64,000 nucleotides of DNA from Flavobacterium difficile (GCF_011392115.1 NZ_JAAJBT010000003.1:243763-307762), one strand, 5' to 3'; shown: positions 18,406 through 28,967, numbered from the stretch's first letter. Translations and numbers: made by a program. Notes: generated by a model from the letters alone, not told the origin.

Positions 18406-18533
18406 AGGGTAAATATAACGTAATTTTTTAAGATTTTATTTTGTTGTTTGAAGTGAAAGTAATCTTTTGTGAAACAAATTTTCAATATTTTGGTTATCAA
18501 AAAGTTATAAAATAAAAAATAAATATAATAGGG

Positions 18534-18564
18534 TTTGGATAATAAAAAATATTTTCTACCTTTG
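18534..18564 (+). promoter_or_regulatory. rpsL (str operon) promoter
   Basis: TTTG (18534-18537), 19 nt, TACCTTTG (18557-18564): an exact match to the Bacteroidota housekeeping promoter. The leader to rpsL is about 45 nt. Confidence 0.85.
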
Positions 18565-18613
18565 CATCCCTTAAAATAAGGTAACAATAAACAAGTTTAA
18601 TTAAAATTTAATT

Positions 18614-19000
18614 ATGCCAACAATTCAGCAGTTAGTTAGAACAGGAAGAACCAAAATAACTAAGAAGAGTAAATCGGCGGCTTTAGATTCATGTCCTCAA
18701 AGAAGAGGTGTGTGTACTCGTGTTTACACTACGACTCCAAAAAAACCAAACTCAGCGATGAGAAAGGTTGCTAGGGTTCGTTTAACAAACGGAAACGAAG
18801 TAAATGCATACATTCCTGGAGAGGGACATAATTTACAAGAGCACTCGATAGTATTAGTTAGAGGTGGAAGGGTAAAAGATTTACCAGGAGTTAGATACCA
18901 CATTGTGCGTGGTGCTTTAGACACAGCAGGTGTTAAAGACAGAACACAGCGTAGATCTAAATACGGTACTAAGCGCCCTAAAGATGCAGCTAAAAAGTAA
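18614..19000 (+). CDS. rpsL: 30S ribosomal protein S12
   Basis: 128 aa, first gene of the str operon. It sits at the decoding centre. [16 protein letters not shown] and [14 protein letters not shown] are intact, with wild-type Lys at both positions where streptomycin-resistance changes usually occur and the Asp that is often methylthiolated. Its promoter has both boxes. rpsG follows after 26 nt. Confidence 0.99.
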   Translation: MPTIQQLVRTGRTKITKKSKSAALDSCPQRRGVCTRVYTTTPKKPNSAMRKVARVRLTNGNEVNAYIPGEGHNLQEHSIVLVRGGRVKDLPGVRYHIVRGALDTAGVKDRTQRRSKYGTKRPKDAAKK

Positions 19001-19026
19001 TTATTAAACACTTTTAAAGAAAAGAC

Positions 19027-19503
19027 ATGAGAAAAAGACAGGCCAAAAAAAGACCTCTTTTACCAGATCCAAAATTCAACGATCAGTTGGTAACACGTTT
19101 CGTAAACAACTTAATGTGGGATGGTAAAAAATCAGTTGCTTTTAAAGTATTTTATGATGCTTTAGATATAGTTGAGACAAAAAAACAAGATGCAGAGAAA
19201 TCAGCGTTAGAAATTTGGAAAGATGCATTAACAAATGTTATGCCTCACGTAGAGGTTCGTTCGCGTAGAGTGGGTGGAGCTACATTCCAAATTCCAATGC
19301 AAATTCGCCCAGATAGAAAAGTATCTATGGCAATTAAATGGTTAATTCTTTACACTAGAAAAAGAAATGAAAAATCGATGGCTGGTAAGTTAGCGGCTGA
19401 GATTTTAGCAGCGGCCAAAGAAGAAGGTGCTGCAGTTAAGAAAAGAATGGATACTCACAAAATGGCAGATGCTAACAAAGCATTCTCTCACTTTAGATTT
19501 TAA
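19027..19503 (+). CDS. rpsG: 30S ribosomal protein S7
   Basis: 158 aa primary 16S-binding protein of the 30S head. [15 protein letters not shown] at the start and [13 protein letters not shown] in the centre are conserved. Length 158 is normal for Bacteroidota. Second gene of the str operon; in E. coli S7 represses this operon, but no equivalent mRNA site is obvious in the 26-nt gap before it. Confidence 0.99.
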   Translation: MRKRQAKKRPLLPDPKFNDQLVTRFVNNLMWDGKKSVAFKVFYDALDIVETKKQDAEKSALEIWKDALTNVMPHVEVRSRRVGGATFQIPMQIRPDRKVSMAIKWLILYTRKRNEKSMAGKLAAEILAAAKEEGAAVKKRMDTHKMADANKAFSHFRF

Positions 19504-19514
19504 TTCGTACAGAA

Positions 19515-21671
19515 ATGGCTAGAGATTTAAAATTCACGAGAAATATTGGTATTGCCGCTCATATTGATGCTGGTAAAACTACAACTACAGAACGTATATT
19601 GTTCTATACAGGAAAATCACACAAAATTGGTGAAGTACACGATGGTGCTGCAACAATGGACTGGATGGCACAAGAGCAAGAAAGAGGTATTACAATTACT
19701 TCAGCTGCTACAACTTGTGAATGGAATTTCCCAACTGAGCAAGGTAAGTTATTGCCAAATTCGCAAGCTTACCACTTTAATATTATTGATACTCCAGGGC
19801 ACGTTGACTTTACTGTAGAAGTAAATAGATCTTTACGTGTATTGGATGGTTTAGTTTTCTTGTTTAGTGCAGTTGATGGTGTAGAGCCACAATCAGAAAC
19901 TAACTGGAGATTAGCGGATCAATATAGAGTTCCAAGAATGGGATTTGTAAACAAAATGGACCGTCAAGGTTCTAATTTCTTGGCAGTTTGTCAGCAAGTT
20001 AGAGAAATGTTGAAATCTAATGCAGTTGCTATTACTTTACCAATTGGAGAAGAAAATGATTTTAAAGGTGTTGTTGATTTAGTAAAAAATCAAGCTATTG
20101 TATGGCATGATGCTACTCAAGGTGCTACTTTTGATATCGTTGAAATTCCAGCTGATATGGTTGCTGAAGTTAAGGAATACAGAGATATCCTTATTGAGGC
20201 TGTAGCTGATTATGATGATAACTTACTTGATAAGTATATGGAAGATCCAGATTCTATTACAGAAGAAGAAATCAACAATGCGTTGAGAGCTGCTACTATG
20301 GATATGGCTATTATTCCTATGATTGCAGGTTCGTCTTTCAAAAACAAAGGAGTTCAATTCATGTTAGATGCAGTATGTAAATATTTGCCATCTCCATTGG
20401 ATAAAGAAGGTATCCAGGGTATTCATCCTGATGATGCTGAATTATTAGAAGAAGATCAAACTAAAATATTACGTAAGCCAGATGTTAAAGAGCCATTCGC
20501 TGCTTTAGCATTCAAAATTGCTACTGATCCATTCGTAGGTCGTTTAGCTTTCTTCCGTGCTTATTCTGGTCGTTTAGACGCAGGTTCGTATGTTTTAAAT
20601 ACACGTTCTGGTAGTAAAGAAAGAATTTCTCGTATTTATCAAATGCACGCAAACAAACAAAATCCAATCGAATATATTGAGGCTGGAGATATTGGAGCGG
20701 CAGTTGGTTTTAAAGATATCAAAACTGGAGATACATTGTGTGATGAAAAACACCCAATTATTCTTGAGTCAATGAAATTCCCTGCGCCAGTTATTGGTAT
20801 CGCTATTGAGCCAAAAACAAAAGCAGACGTTGATAAAATGGGTATGGCTTTAGCTAAGTTAGCTGAAGAAGATCCTACATTTACAGTAAGAACTGATGAG
20901 GCTTCAGGACAAACTATTATTTCAGGAATGGGTGAGTTACACTTAGATATTCTTGTAGATAGAATGAAACGTGAATTCAAAGTTGAAGTGAACCAAGGTG
21001 AGCCTCAAGTTGAGTACAAAGAAGCTTTTACAAAATCTGCTACACACAGAGAAACTTACAAAAAACAATCTGGAGGTCGTGGTAAATTTGGTGATATCGT
21101 ATTTAGATTAGAGCCTGCTGATGAAGTGGATGGTAAAGTTCCTGTAGGATTACAATTTATTAATGAAGTAAAAGGTGGTAACGTTCCTAAAGAATATATT
21201 CCATCTGTTGAAAAAGGTTTCCGTGAAGCTATGAAAACAGGTCCTTTAGCTGGTTATCAAGTTGATAGTTTAAAAGTGACTTTATTGGATGGATCTTTCC
21301 ACCCTGTGGATTCTGATGCTCTTTCTTTTGAATTAGCTGCAAGAATGGGTTATAGAGAAGTAGCGAAAGCTGCTGGTGCTATCGTTTTAGAGCCTATCAT
21401 GAAAATGGAAGTTATTACGCCAGAAGAAAACATGGGAGATATCGTTGGGGATATTAACCGTCGTAGAGGTCAGGTAAATGACATGGGTGATAGAAATGGT
21501 GCTAAAACTATCAAAGCAGATGTGCCATTATCAGAAATGTTCGGTTATGTAACTACATTAAGAACATTGTCTTCAGGAAGAGCAACTTCAACTATGGAGT
21601 TCTCGCACTATGCTGAAACACCTTCTAACATATCAGAAGCGGTAATTAAAAAAGCAAAAGGTAACGCTTAA
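19515..21671 (+). CDS. fusA: elongation factor G
   Basis: 718 aa translocation GTPase. G1 is [16 protein letters not shown]3 is DTPGHVDF, G4 is NKMD. Domains II to V follow in the normal order, with [15 protein letters not shown] in domain III and [15 protein letters not shown] in domain IV. Eleven nt downstream of rpsG. Unlike in E. coli, tuf does not follow; rpsJ is next, as usual for this phylum. Confidence 0.99.
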   Translation: MARDLKFTRNIGIAAHIDAGKTTTTERILFYTGKSHKIGEVHDGAATMDWMAQEQERGITITSAATTCEWNFPTEQGKLLPNSQAYHFNIIDTPGHVDFTVEVNRSLRVLDGLVFLFSAVDGVEPQSETNWRLADQYRVPRMGFVNKMDRQGSNFLAVCQQVREMLKSNAVAITLPIGEENDFKGVVDLVKNQAIVWHDATQGATFDIVEIPADMVAEVKEYRDILIEAVADYDDNLLDKYMEDPDSITEEEINNALRAATMDMAIIPMIAGSSFKNKGVQFMLDAVCKYLPSPLDKEGIQGIHPDDAELLEEDQTKILRKPDVKEPFAALAFKIATDPFVGRLAFFRAYSGRLDAGSYVLNTRSGSKERISRIYQMHANKQNPIEYIEAGDIGAAVGFKDIKTGDTLCDEKHPIILESMKFPAPVIGIAIEPKTKADVDKMGMALAKLAEEDPTFTVRTDEASGQTIISGMGELHLDILVDRMKREFKVEVNQGEPQVEYKEAFTKSATHRETYKKQSGGRGKFGDIVFRLEPADEVDGKVPVGLQFINEVKGGNVPKEYIPSVEKGFREAMKTGPLAGYQVDSLKVTLLDGSFHPVDSDALSFELAARMGYREVAKAAGAIVLEPIMKMEVITPEENMGDIVGDINRRRGQVNDMGDRNGAKTIKADVPLSEMFGYVTTLRTLSSGRATSTMEFSHYAETPSNISEAVIKKAKGNA

Positions 21672-21682
21672 TTCTTAAGAAA

Positions 21683-21988
21683 ATGAGTCAAAAAATCAGA
21701 ATAAAATTGAAATCTTACGATCATATGTTAGTAGATAAATCTGCTGAAAAGATTGTAAAAACTGTAAAAAGTACAGGTGCTGTTGTAACTGGTCCAATTC
21801 CATTACCTACTCACAAAAGAATTTTTACAGTATTACGTTCTCCACACGTAAACAAAAAATCTAGAGAGCAGTTTGAATTAATGTCATACAAAAGACTTCT
21901 AGATATTTATAGTTCTTCTTCAAAAACGATTGATGCGTTAATGAAGTTAGAATTACCAAGTGGTGTTGAAGTAGAAATTAAAGTGTAA
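21683..21988 (+). CDS. rpsJ: 30S ribosomal protein S10
   Basis: 101 aa. [17 protein letters not shown] at the start and [27 protein letters not shown]... in the middle are classic S10 (NusE). Here it ends the str operon, 11 nt after fusA, and is cut off from rplC by a terminator. In many other bacteria it opens the S10 operon. Confidence 0.99.
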   Translation: MSQKIRIKLKSYDHMLVDKSAEKIVKTVKSTGAVVTGPIPLPTHKRIFTVLRSPHVNKKSREQFELMSYKRLLDIYSSSSKTIDALMKLELPSGVEVEIKV

Positions 21989-22010
21989 CTTTATTTCATC
22001 ATAAATAAAA

Positions 22011-22039
22011 ACCGAGTTGAAATACTACTCGGTTTTTTT
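22011..22039 (+). terminator. terminator after rpsJ
   Basis: ACCGAGT (22011-22017) pairs with ACTCGGT (22027-22033), then a run of T. It separates the str operon from the rplC operon. Confidence 0.9.
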
Positions 22040-22098
22040 ATATCCTCAAGGAAAAATATGTGTTTTTTGTTGTTTTTGAAAATAAGTTAACATTTATT

Positions 22099-22128
22099 TT
22101 TGAGAACAATAAAATATTTATATATTTG
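22099..22128 (+). promoter_or_regulatory. rplC (S10/spc) operon promoter
   Basis: TTTG (22099-22102), 18 nt, TATATTTG (22121-22128) followed by CA. It gives a leader of about 55 nt that contains the hairpin at 22143-22160. Confidence 0.82.
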
Positions 22129-22142
22129 CACCCTTGAAAAAA

Positions 22143-22160
22143 TTCAGCAAGTGTGCTGAA
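22143..22160 (+). promoter_or_regulatory. leader hairpin before rplC
   Basis: Perfect 7-bp stem TTCAGCA/TGCTGAA with an AGTG tetraloop, starting 15 nt after the -7 box and ending 30 nt before the rplC ATG. There is no T-run, so it is not a terminator. Position suggests an mRNA leader for ribosomal-protein autoregulation. Confidence 0.6.
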
Positions 22161-22190
22161 AATCAATGTTTAATTAATTAATATGTATTT

Positions 22191-22808
22191 ATGTCTGGGT
22201 TAATCGGAAGAAAAATCGGTATGACTAGCATCTTTGACGAGAATGGAAAAAACATTCCATGTACTGTTATTGAAGCTGGACCATGCGTTGTTACCCAAGT
22301 CAGAACCATTGCAGTTGACGGGTATGAAGCCCTTCAATTAGGTTTCGATGACAAAACTGAAAAGCATACGGTAAAAGCTGAAGAAGGTCACTTCAAGAAA
22401 GCTGGTACTGTTGCTAAGAAGAAAGTTGTTGAATTCCACGGTTTTGAGGAGGAGTTTAAGTTAGGAGATTCAATTGACGTAAACTTATTCACTGAAGGTG
22501 AATTTGTGGATGTTGTTGGAACTTCAAAAGGTAAAGGATTTCAAGGTGTTGTAAAACGTCATGGTTTCGGTGGAGTTGGTCAAGCCACTCACGGTCAACA
22601 TAACCGTTTAAGAGCGCCAGGATCTGTTGGAGCATCATCTTATCCTTCAAGAGTATTCAAAGGAATGAGAATGGCAGGAAGAATGGGTGGAGATAATGTA
22701 ACAGTTCAAAACTTAAAAGTATTGAAAGTTGTTGCGGATAAAAATCTTTTAGTAATTAAAGGGTGTGTACCAGGGTGCAAAAACTCTTATGTAATCATTC
22801 AGAAGTAA
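22191..22808 (+). CDS. rplC: 50S ribosomal protein L3
   Basis: 205 aa. [16 protein letters not shown] at the start and [17 protein letters not shown] around the peptidyl-transferase loop (including the Gln that is methylated in E. coli). First gene of this transcription unit, preceded by its own promoter and leader hairpin. It overlaps rplD by 1 nt (TAATG). Confidence 0.99.
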   Translation: MSGLIGRKIGMTSIFDENGKNIPCTVIEAGPCVVTQVRTIAVDGYEALQLGFDDKTEKHTVKAEEGHFKKAGTVAKKKVVEFHGFEEEFKLGDSIDVNLFTEGEFVDVVGTSKGKGFQGVVKRHGFGGVGQATHGQHNRLRAPGSVGASSYPSRVFKGMRMAGRMGGDNVTVQNLKVLKVVADKNLLVIKGCVPGCKNSYVIIQK

Positions 22809-23437
22809 TGGAAGTAAAAGTTTTAGATATCAACGGAAAAGAAACAGGTCGTAAAGTAAATCTTGACGATACAGTTTTCGCTATTGAGCCTAATAAACAT
22901 GCTGTTTATTTAGATGTAAAGCAATACTTGGCTAACCAAAGACAAGGAACGCATAAAGCTAAAGAAAGAGCAGAAGTTGCAGGTAGTACACGTAAAATTA
23001 AAAAACAAAAAGGTACAGGTACTGCTCGTGCAGGATCAAAAAAATCTCCTTTATTTAAAGGTGGTGGTACTGTTTTTGGTCCAAGACCTAGAAGTTATTC
23101 GTTCAAATTGAATAAAAACTTAAAAAGATTGGCTCGTAAATCAGCTTTCTCTTTAAAGGCTCAAGAATCAAATATTGTTGTTGTTGAAGATTTTACATTT
23201 GACACACCAAGCACTAAAAAATTCATTAACGTATTGAATTCTTTAGGGTTAGAAAACAAAAAATCTCTATTTATATTAGGTGATACAAATAAAAATGTAT
23301 ATTTGTCGTCACGTAATTTAAAAACAACTTCAGTTGTAACTAGTTCTGAATTAAGTACTTATGCTATTTTAAATGCAAAAAGTTTAGTTCTTTTAGAAGG
23401 TTCAATTGAAACTATAGAAGCTAATTTAAGTAAATAA
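22808..23437 (+). CDS. rplD: 50S ribosomal protein L4
   Basis: 209 aa from the ATG at 22808. A longer frame from 22763 would run back into rplC and is not used. The exit-tunnel loop KGTGTARAGSKKSPLFKGGG carries the Lys/Arg residues of macrolide contact. In E. coli L4 represses its operon through the leader; here the hairpin before rplC is a candidate site. Confidence 0.99.
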   Translation: MEVKVLDINGKETGRKVNLDDTVFAIEPNKHAVYLDVKQYLANQRQGTHKAKERAEVAGSTRKIKKQKGTGTARAGSKKSPLFKGGGTVFGPRPRSYSFKLNKNLKRLARKSAFSLKAQESNIVVVEDFTFDTPSTKKFINVLNSLGLENKKSLFILGDTNKNVYLSSRNLKTTSVVTSSELSTYAILNAKSLVLLEGSIETIEANLSK

Positions 23438-23445
23438 TTCAGATC

Positions 23446-23736
23446 ATGAGTGTTATTATTAAGCCAATTGTAACTGAAAAGTTAACTAAAGATGGTGAAG
23501 TTTTTAACCGTTTTGGTTTTGTAGTTGAAAAAACTGCCAATAAAGTACAAATCAAAAAAGCTGTTGAAGCTGCTTTTGGAATTACTGTTGTTGCTGTAAG
23601 AACAATGAACTATAGAGCTGATAGAAGTGTAAAATACACTAAAAGCGGATTAATCAGTGGAAAAACAAATGCTTACAAAAAAGCAGTTGTTCAAGTTAAA
23701 GAAGGAGAATCGATAGATTTTTATACTAATATCTAA
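23446..23736 (+). CDS. rplW: 50S ribosomal protein L23
   Basis: 96 aa, at the exit of the peptide tunnel, a docking site for SRP and trigger factor. IIKPIVTEKLTK at the start and MNYRADRSVKYTKSG in the loop are conserved. Eight nt after rplD. Confidence 0.99.
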   Translation: MSVIIKPIVTEKLTKDGEVFNRFGFVVEKTANKVQIKKAVEAAFGITVVAVRTMNYRADRSVKYTKSGLISGKTNAYKKAVVQVKEGESIDFYTNI

Positions 23737-23745
23737 TATACAACA

Positions 23746-24570
23746 ATGTCAGTTAGAAAATTAAAACCTATTACCCCAGGTCAGCGTTTTAGAGTTGTAA
23801 ATAGCTTTGACACTATTACGACTGATAAGCCGGAGCGTTCATTGATCGCACCGAAAAAAAACTCTGGAGGTAGAAATAGTCAAGGAAAAATGACCATGCG
23901 TTATACAGGTGGTGGTCATAAACAAAAGTACCGTATTATTGATTTTAAAAGAACAAAAGCTGGAGTTCCTGCTAATGTAAAAACAATCGAGTACGATCCA
24001 AACCGTTCAGCATTTATCTCATTATTATACTATGCAGATGGAGCAAAAACTTATGTTATTGCACAGAATGGTTTACAAGTTGGGCAAACTGTAGTTTCAG
24101 GTGAAGATGCTTCTCCAGAAATTGGTAATGCTTTACCTTTAAGTAAAATTCCATTAGGAACAGTTATTTCTTGTATCGAATTAAGACCTGGTCAAGGTGC
24201 GGTTATCGCTCGTTCGGCAGGTACATTTGCTCAGTTAATGGCTAGAGATGGAAAATATGCTACAATTAAAATGCCTTCAGGTGAAACAAGATTAATCTTG
24301 TTAACTTGCTCTGCAACAATTGGAGCAGTATCTAACTCTGACCACCAATTAGTTGTATCTGGAAAAGCAGGTAGAACTAGATGGTTAGGAAGAAGACCTA
24401 GAACAAGACCAGTAGCTATGAACCCAGTTGATCACCCAATGGGAGGTGGAGAAGGACGCTCTTCAGGAGGTCATCCACGTTCAAGAAAAGGTTTACCGGC
24501 TAAAGGTTATAGAACTCGTTCTAAGGTTAACCCGAGTAACAAGTATATTGTAGAACGTAGAAAGAAATAA
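23746..24570 (+). CDS. rplB: 50S ribosomal protein L2
   Basis: 274 aa, near the peptidyl-transferase centre. The conserved C-terminal motif reads [14 protein letters not shown]: the first His is present and the second position is Met where many bacteria have His. I believe the Met form is usual in Bacteroidota. Nine nt after rplW. Confidence 0.99.
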   Translation: MSVRKLKPITPGQRFRVVNSFDTITTDKPERSLIAPKKNSGGRNSQGKMTMRYTGGGHKQKYRIIDFKRTKAGVPANVKTIEYDPNRSAFISLLYYADGAKTYVIAQNGLQVGQTVVSGEDASPEIGNALPLSKIPLGTVISCIELRPGQGAVIARSAGTFAQLMARDGKYATIKMPSGETRLILLTCSATIGAVSNSDHQLVVSGKAGRTRWLGRRPRTRPVAMNPVDHPMGGGEGRSSGGHPRSRKGLPAKGYRTRSKVNPSNKYIVERRKK

Positions 24571-24576
24571 TAAGAT

Positions 24577-24855
24577 ATGGCACGTTCATTAAAAAAAGGA
24601 CCATTTGTACACTTTAAATTAGAAAAGAAAGTACAAGAGAATATAGAAGGTGGTAATAAAAATGTTGTGAAGACTTGGTCTAGAGCATCTATGATTATTC
24701 CAGATTTTGTAGGACAAACTATCGCTGTTCACAATGGCCGTCAATTTGTTCCAGTTTATGTAACTGAGAATATGGTTGGTCATAAATTAGGAGAATTCTC
24801 ACCTACAAGATCTTTTAGAGGTCACGCAGGTGCGAAAAATAAAGGTAAAAAATAA
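24577..24855 (+). CDS. rpsS: 30S ribosomal protein S19
   Basis: 92 aa. [15 protein letters not shown] and [17 protein letters not shown] are diagnostic. Binds 16S rRNA in the 30S head with S13. Six nt after rplB. Confidence 0.99.
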   Translation: MARSLKKGPFVHFKLEKKVQENIEGGNKNVVKTWSRASMIIPDFVGQTIAVHNGRQFVPVYVTENMVGHKLGEFSPTRSFRGHAGAKNKGKK

Positions 24856-24861
24856 GAAGTC

Positions 24862-25272
24862 ATGGGAGTTCGTAAAAGAGAAGCAGCTGACGCTAGAAAA
24901 GAAGCTAACAAGCAGATTGCGTTTGCTAAATTAAATAACTGCCCTTCATCACCAAGAAAAATGCGCTTAGTTGCGGATCAAGTAAGAGGTCAGAAGGTAG
25001 AAAATGCTCTTAATATATTAAGATTCAGTCCAAAAGAAGCTTCAAAAAAATTAGAGAAATTAGTTTTATCTGCCATTGCAAACTGGTCAGCTAAAAATGA
25101 AGGATCTAGTATGGAAGATGCTGGCTTATTTGTTAAAGAGATTAGAGTTGACGGTGGTATGATGTTAAAAAGATTACGTCCTGCACCTCAAGGTAGAGCA
25201 CACAGAATTAGAAAACGTTCTAATCACGTAACAGTGGTTTTAGGAGCTATCAATAACACACAAAGTAATTAA
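24862..25272 (+). CDS. rplV: 50S ribosomal protein L22
   Basis: 136 aa, with an extended N-terminus of about 20 residues common in this phylum. The beta-hairpin that lines the exit tunnel is intact ([19 protein letters not shown]). Six nt after rpsS. Confidence 0.99.
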   Translation: MGVRKREAADARKEANKQIAFAKLNNCPSSPRKMRLVADQVRGQKVENALNILRFSPKEASKKLEKLVLSAIANWSAKNEGSSMEDAGLFVKEIRVDGGMMLKRLRPAPQGRAHRIRKRSNHVTVVLGAINNTQSN

Positions 25273-25280
25273 TTAACAGT

Positions 25281-26021
25281 ATGGGACAAAAGACAAATCC
25301 AATTGGAAACAGACTTGGTATCATCAGAGGATGGGACTCAAACTGGTATGGTGGAAATGATTACGGTGACAAAATCGCCGAAGATTACAAAATCAGAAAG
25401 TATATCCATGCGCGTTTAACGAAAGCTAGTGTATCAAAAATAATTATCGAGAGAACTTTAAAGCTTGTAACCGTTACTATCACTACTGCTAGACCTGGTA
25501 TCATTATCGGGAAAGGTGGACAAGAGGTAGACAAGTTAAAAGAAGAACTTAAGAAAATTACAGATAAGGAAATTCAAATTAACATTTTCGAAATCAAAAG
25601 ACCTGAATTAGATGCTTACTTAGTAGGTAATTCTATTGCTCGTCAAATCGAAAGTCGTATTTCTTACAGAAGAGCAATCAAAATGGCTATCGCAGCTGCT
25701 ATGAGAATGAACGCAGAAGGAATTAAGGTTCTTATTTCTGGTCGTTTAAATGGTGCAGAGATGGCGCGTTCAGAAGGCTTCAAAGAAGGAAGAATTCCAT
25801 TATCAACTTTCAGAGCAGACATTGATTATGCATTATCTGAAGCTCACACTACTTATGGTAGAATGGGAATCAAAGTATGGATAATGAAGGGTGAAGTTTA
25901 TGGTAAAAGAGATTTATCTCCTTTAGTAGGTATGGACAAAAAAGGTCCAAAATCTTCTGAAAGAGGTGGTTTTGATTCAAAAGGAAAAGGCGGTAAACCA
26001 GCTCCACGCAAAAGAAAGTAA
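25281..26021 (+). CDS. rpsC: 30S ribosomal protein S3
   Basis: 246 aa. The KH domain shows [14 protein letters not shown]; the C-terminal domain contains [19 protein letters not shown]. The tail (PRKRK end) is basic and Gly/Lys rich. Eight nt after rplV. Confidence 0.99.
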   Translation: MGQKTNPIGNRLGIIRGWDSNWYGGNDYGDKIAEDYKIRKYIHARLTKASVSKIIIERTLKLVTVTITTARPGIIIGKGGQEVDKLKEELKKITDKEIQINIFEIKRPELDAYLVGNSIARQIESRISYRRAIKMAIAAAMRMNAEGIKVLISGRLNGAEMARSEGFKEGRIPLSTFRADIDYALSEAHTTYGRMGIKVWIMKGEVYGKRDLSPLVGMDKKGPKSSERGGFDSKGKGGKPAPRKRK

Positions 26022-26041
26022 TTTTTTAAATAAAAGACAAA

Positions 26042-26461
26042 ATGTTACAACCTAAAAGAACAAAATATCGTAAGGTACAAAAGGGTAGAATGAAAGGTAA
26101 CTCTCAGAGAGGTCACATCCTATCAAACGGTATGTTTGGAATTAAATCTTTAGATTCGGCTTTTATCACATCACGTCAAATTGAAGCATCTCGTATTGCT
26201 GCAACACGTTTCATGAAAAGAGAGGGTCAATTATGGATTAAAATTTTTCCAGACAAGCCTATTACAAAGAAACCACTTGAGGTACGTATGGGTAAAGGAA
26301 AAGGAGCAGTAGAATATTGGGCTGCTGTTGTAAAACCAGGAAAAATTATGTTTGAAGTTGGTGGAGTGCCTATTTCAGTAGCTAAAGAGGCTTTACGTCT
26401 TGCAGCACAAAAACTTCCTGTAAAAACTAAGTTTATCGTTGCTAGAGATTTCGAAGCATAA
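26042..26461 (+). CDS. rplP: 50S ribosomal protein L16
   Basis: 139 aa. [19 protein letters not shown] at the start; the Arg hydroxylated in E. coli lies in the conserved [12 protein letters not shown] region. Contacts the tRNA at the A site. Twenty nt after rpsC. Confidence 0.99.
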   Translation: MLQPKRTKYRKVQKGRMKGNSQRGHILSNGMFGIKSLDSAFITSRQIEASRIAATRFMKREGQLWIKIFPDKPITKKPLEVRMGKGKGAVEYWAAVVKPGKIMFEVGGVPISVAKEALRLAAQKLPVKTKFIVARDFEA

Positions 26462-26473
26462 TAAAAATTAATT

Positions 26474-26665
26474 ATGAAACAATCTGAAATAAATAATCTA
26501 TCTACAGCTGACTTACAAGCAAGACTTGTTCAGGTGAAGAAAACGTATAACGACCTTAAAATGGCTCATGCTATTTCTCCAATCGAGAATCCGCTTCAAT
26601 TGAGAACATTAAGAAGATCAGTAGCAAGAATTGCAACTGAAATTACTAAAAGAGAGTTACAATAA
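26474..26665 (+). CDS. rpmC: 50S ribosomal protein L29
   Basis: 63 aa two-helix protein near the tunnel exit. NPLQLRTLRRSVARIATEI is the family core. Twelve nt after rplP. Confidence 0.98.
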   Translation: MKQSEINNLSTADLQARLVQVKKTYNDLKMAHAISPIENPLQLRTLRRSVARIATEITKRELQ

Positions 26666-26682
26666 TTGTATTCTGCTGAAAG

Positions 26683-26940
26683 ATGGAAAAAAGAAATTTA
26701 AGAAAAGAAAGAGTTGGTGTTGTTACTAGTAACAAAATGGAGAAATCTATCGTTGTTTCTGAAACTAAAAGAGTAAAACACCCTATGTATGGTAAGTTCG
26801 TGTTAAAAACTAAGAAATATGTTGCACACGACGAAACAAACAACTGTAATGTTGGTGATACGGTAAGAATTAGCGAAACGCGTCCTTTAAGTAAAACTAA
26901 GTGTTGGAGATTAGTTGAAATCATTGAAAGAGCTAAGTAA
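26683..26940 (+). CDS. rpsQ: 30S ribosomal protein S17
   Basis: 85 aa OB-fold protein. [19 protein letters not shown] and [16 protein letters not shown] match the family. The stop is followed after 2 nt by rplN. Confidence 0.99.
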   Translation: MEKRNLRKERVGVVTSNKMEKSIVVSETKRVKHPMYGKFVLKTKKYVAHDETNNCNVGDTVRISETRPLSKTKCWRLVEIIERAK

Positions 26941-26942
26941 TT

Positions 26943-27311
26943 ATGGTACAACAAGAATCAAGATTAAAAGTAGCAGATAACACGGGAGCAAAAGAAGTTT
27001 TAACTATCCGTGTTCTAGGTGGAACGAAACGTCGTTACGCATCTGTAGGTGATAAAATTGTAGTTTCAATTAAAGATGCAGCTCCTAACAGTAATGTTAA
27101 AAAAGGATCTGTTTCAACTGCAGTTGTAATACGTACCAAAAAAGAAGTGAGAAGAGCCGATGGTTCATACATTAGATTTGATGACAACGCATGTGTGTTA
27201 TTAAATGCAGGTGGTGAAATGAGAGGTACTCGTGTTTTTGGTCCAGTAGCTAGAGAACTTCGTGAAAAACAATTCATGAAAATTGTATCATTAGCACCTG
27301 AGGTGCTTTAA
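26943..27311 (+). CDS. rplN: 50S ribosomal protein L14
   Basis: 122 aa. [18 protein letters not shown] and [19 protein letters not shown] are diagnostic. Forms an intersubunit bridge with 16S rRNA. Confidence 0.99.
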   Translation: MVQQESRLKVADNTGAKEVLTIRVLGGTKRRYASVGDKIVVSIKDAAPNSNVKKGSVSTAVVIRTKKEVRRADGSYIRFDDNACVLLNAGGEMRGTRVFGPVARELREKQFMKIVSLAPEVL

Positions 27312-27322
27312 TTCTCAAAGAA

Positions 27323-27637
27323 ATGATGAAAATTAAAATTAAATCAGGAGACCTAGTAAGAGTTAATGCTGGTGATCATAAAGGACAAGAAGGTAGAGTT
27401 TTACGTGTAATTCGCGATAAAAACAAAGCTGTTGTGGAAGGATTAAACATGGTTTCTAAACACACTAAACCTAGTGCAAAAAGCCCACAAGGTGGAATCG
27501 TGAAGAAAGAAGCTCCTATTCATATTTCTAATTTAGCATTAGTTGACTCTAAAACAAAAGAGACTACTAAAGTTGGTTTTAGAATGGATGGAGAAACAAA
27601 AGTAAGATTCTCAAAAAAATCTAATCAAGTTATATAG
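27323..27637 (+). CDS. rplX: 50S ribosomal protein L24
   Basis: 104 aa with a KOW motif ([13 protein letters not shown]). It starts with two consecutive ATG codons; either could be used and the choice changes one residue. Early assembly protein of the 50S. Eleven nt after rplN. Confidence 0.98.
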   Translation: MMKIKIKSGDLVRVNAGDHKGQEGRVLRVIRDKNKAVVEGLNMVSKHTKPSAKSPQGGIVKKEAPIHISNLALVDSKTKETTKVGFRMDGETKVRFSKKSNQVI

Positions 27638-27639
27638 TT

Positions 27640-28191
27640 ATGGGATACATACCAAGACTAAAGGAGGAATATAAAAGCAGAATTATTGCTGCTTTGAAAG
27701 AAGAATTTGGTTACAAGAATGTAATGCAAGTTCCAAAGTTGGAAAAAATTGTTATTAGCCGTGGTGTTGGTGCTGCTGTGTCTGACAAAAAATTAGTAGA
27801 TTATGCTGTTGAAGAGTTAACTAAAATTACTGGTCAAAAAGCTGTTGCTACAATTTCTAAAAAAGACGTTGCATCATTCAAGCTAAGAAAAGGTATGCCG
27901 ATTGGTGCTAAAGTAACTTTACGTGGTGAAAGAATGTATGAGTTTTTAGATAGACTAATTACTTCTTCTTTACCTCGTGTAAGAGATTTTAGCGGAATCA
28001 AATCAACAGGATTTGATGGAAGAGGTAATTATAACTTAGGTGTACTTGAGCAAATCATTTTCCCAGAAATTGATATTGACAAAGTAAACAAAATTTCAGG
28101 GATGGATATTACTTTTGTTACATCTGCTGAAACAGATAAAGAAGCAAAATCATTATTAACTGAATTAGGTTTACCTTTCAAAAAGAACTAA
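27640..28191 (+). CDS. rplE: 50S ribosomal protein L5
   Basis: 183 aa, binds 5S rRNA and the P-site t[22 protein letters not shown] and [18 protein letters not shown] are diagnostic. Two nt after rplX. Confidence 0.99.
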   Translation: MGYIPRLKEEYKSRIIAALKEEFGYKNVMQVPKLEKIVISRGVGAAVSDKKLVDYAVEELTKITGQKAVATISKKDVASFKLRKGMPIGAKVTLRGERMYEFLDRLITSSLPRVRDFSGIKSTGFDGRGNYNLGVLEQIIFPEIDIDKVNKISGMDITFVTSAETDKEAKSLLTELGLPFKKN

Positions 28192-28194
28192 GTT

Positions 28195-28464
28195 ATGGCT
28201 AAAGAATCAATGAAAGCCCGTGAGGTTAAAAGACAAGCTGTTGTAGATAAGTATGCTGAAAAAAGAAAAGCTTTAAAAAAAGCTGGAGATTATGAAGCAT
28301 TACAAAAATTACCTAAAAATGCTTCTCCAATTCGTTTACACAACCGTTGTAAATTAACAGGTAGACCAAGAGGGTATATGCGTCAATTTGGTATTTCACG
28401 TGTAACATTCCGTGAAATGGCAAATCAAGGGTTAATACCAGGAGTTAAAAAAGCTTCTTGGTAA
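28195..28464 (+). CDS. rpsN: 30S ribosomal protein S14 (zinc-free form)
   Basis: 89 aa. The C-terminal half [20 protein letters not shown] ends in GVKKASW. There is only one Cys and no CxxC...CxxC, so this is the long-type 'C-minus' S14 that needs no zinc. Three nt after rplE. A 104-nt gap with a promoter follows. Confidence 0.98.
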   Translation: MAKESMKAREVKRQAVVDKYAEKRKALKKAGDYEALQKLPKNASPIRLHNRCKLTGRPRGYMRQFGISRVTFREMANQGLIPGVKKASW

Positions 28465-28488
28465 TCTCGTAAAAGTTTATTACTTTTG
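28458..28488 (+). promoter_or_regulatory. internal promoter before rpsH
   Basis: TTG (28458-28460, inside the 3' end of rpsN), 20 nt, TACTTTTG (28481-28488) followed by CA. Located in the longest gap of the spc section, so rpsH and later genes can be made from a separate transcript. Confidence 0.7.
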
Positions 28489-28520
28489 CAAACCAAAAAT
28501 AATTTTTAATTGATTAAAGG

Positions 28521-28544
28521 TTCAGGAAGCGAGTGCTTCCTGAA
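28521..28544 (+). promoter_or_regulatory. leader hairpin before rpsH
   Basis: Perfect 10-bp stem TTCAGGAAGC/GCTTCCTGAA with a GAGT tetraloop, 24 nt before the rpsH ATG and about 32 nt after the internal -7 box. No T-run follows. It resembles the hairpin before rplC in its TTCAG...CTGAA base and tetraloop. Confidence 0.65.
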
Positions 28545-28568
28545 AACCGTAATCGCAAATTTATACAT

Positions 28569-28967
28569 ATGTATACAGATCCAATTGCAGATTTTCTTAC
28601 AAGAATTAGAAATGCGGCTAGAGTAAATCACAAAGTGGTTGAAATCCCAGCTTCTAACTTGAAAAAAGAAATCACAAAGATTTTATTCGATCAAGGATAT
28701 ATCTTAAGTTACAAATTTGAAGATTCTACTGTTCAAGGTACAATCAAAATCGCTTTGAAGTATGATAAAGATACTAAAGAGTCTGTAATTAAAGATATCC
28801 AAAGAATTAGTAAACCAGGTTTACGTAAGTACGCAAGTTCTACAAACATCCCAAGAATTTTAAATGGTTTAGGTATTGCTATCGTGTCTACTTCTAAAGG
28901 AGTTATGACTGGTAAAATGGCTAAGCAATTAAATGTTGGTGGTGAGGTAATTTGTTACGTATACTAA
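28569..28967 (+). CDS. rpsH: 30S ribosomal protein S8
   Basis: 132 aa from the ATG at 28569 ([16 protein letters not shown]). An upstream GTG in frame (28533) falls inside the leader hairpin and is not used. In E. coli S8 represses the spc operon by binding its mRNA; the hairpin just upstream here is a candidate for an analogous but different site. Confidence 0.99.
   Translation: MYTDPIADFLTRIRNAARVNHKVVEIPASNLKKEITKILFDQGYILSYKFEDSTVQGTIKIALKYDKDTKESVIKDIQRISKPGLRKYASSTNIPRILNGLGIAIVSTSKGVMTGKMAKQLNVGGEVICYVY

Noticed and set aside
18614..19000. Streptomycin-resistance changes in S12
   Set aside because: Both classical Lys positions are wild type.
20639..20980. Minus-strand open frame in fusA
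   Set aside because: Shadow of EF-G domain III coding sequence, with no start context or family signal.
22763..22807. Longer start for rplD
   Set aside because: The extension lies entirely within the end of rplC in another frame; the conserved L4 start is the ATG at 22808.
28521..28544. rpsN-rpsH hairpin as a terminator
   Set aside because: No T-run follows, and essential genes continue downstream.
28533..28568. GTG start for rpsH
   Set aside because: It falls in the 10-bp leader hairpin and adds residues not found in S8; the ATG at 28569 gives the standard N-terminus.
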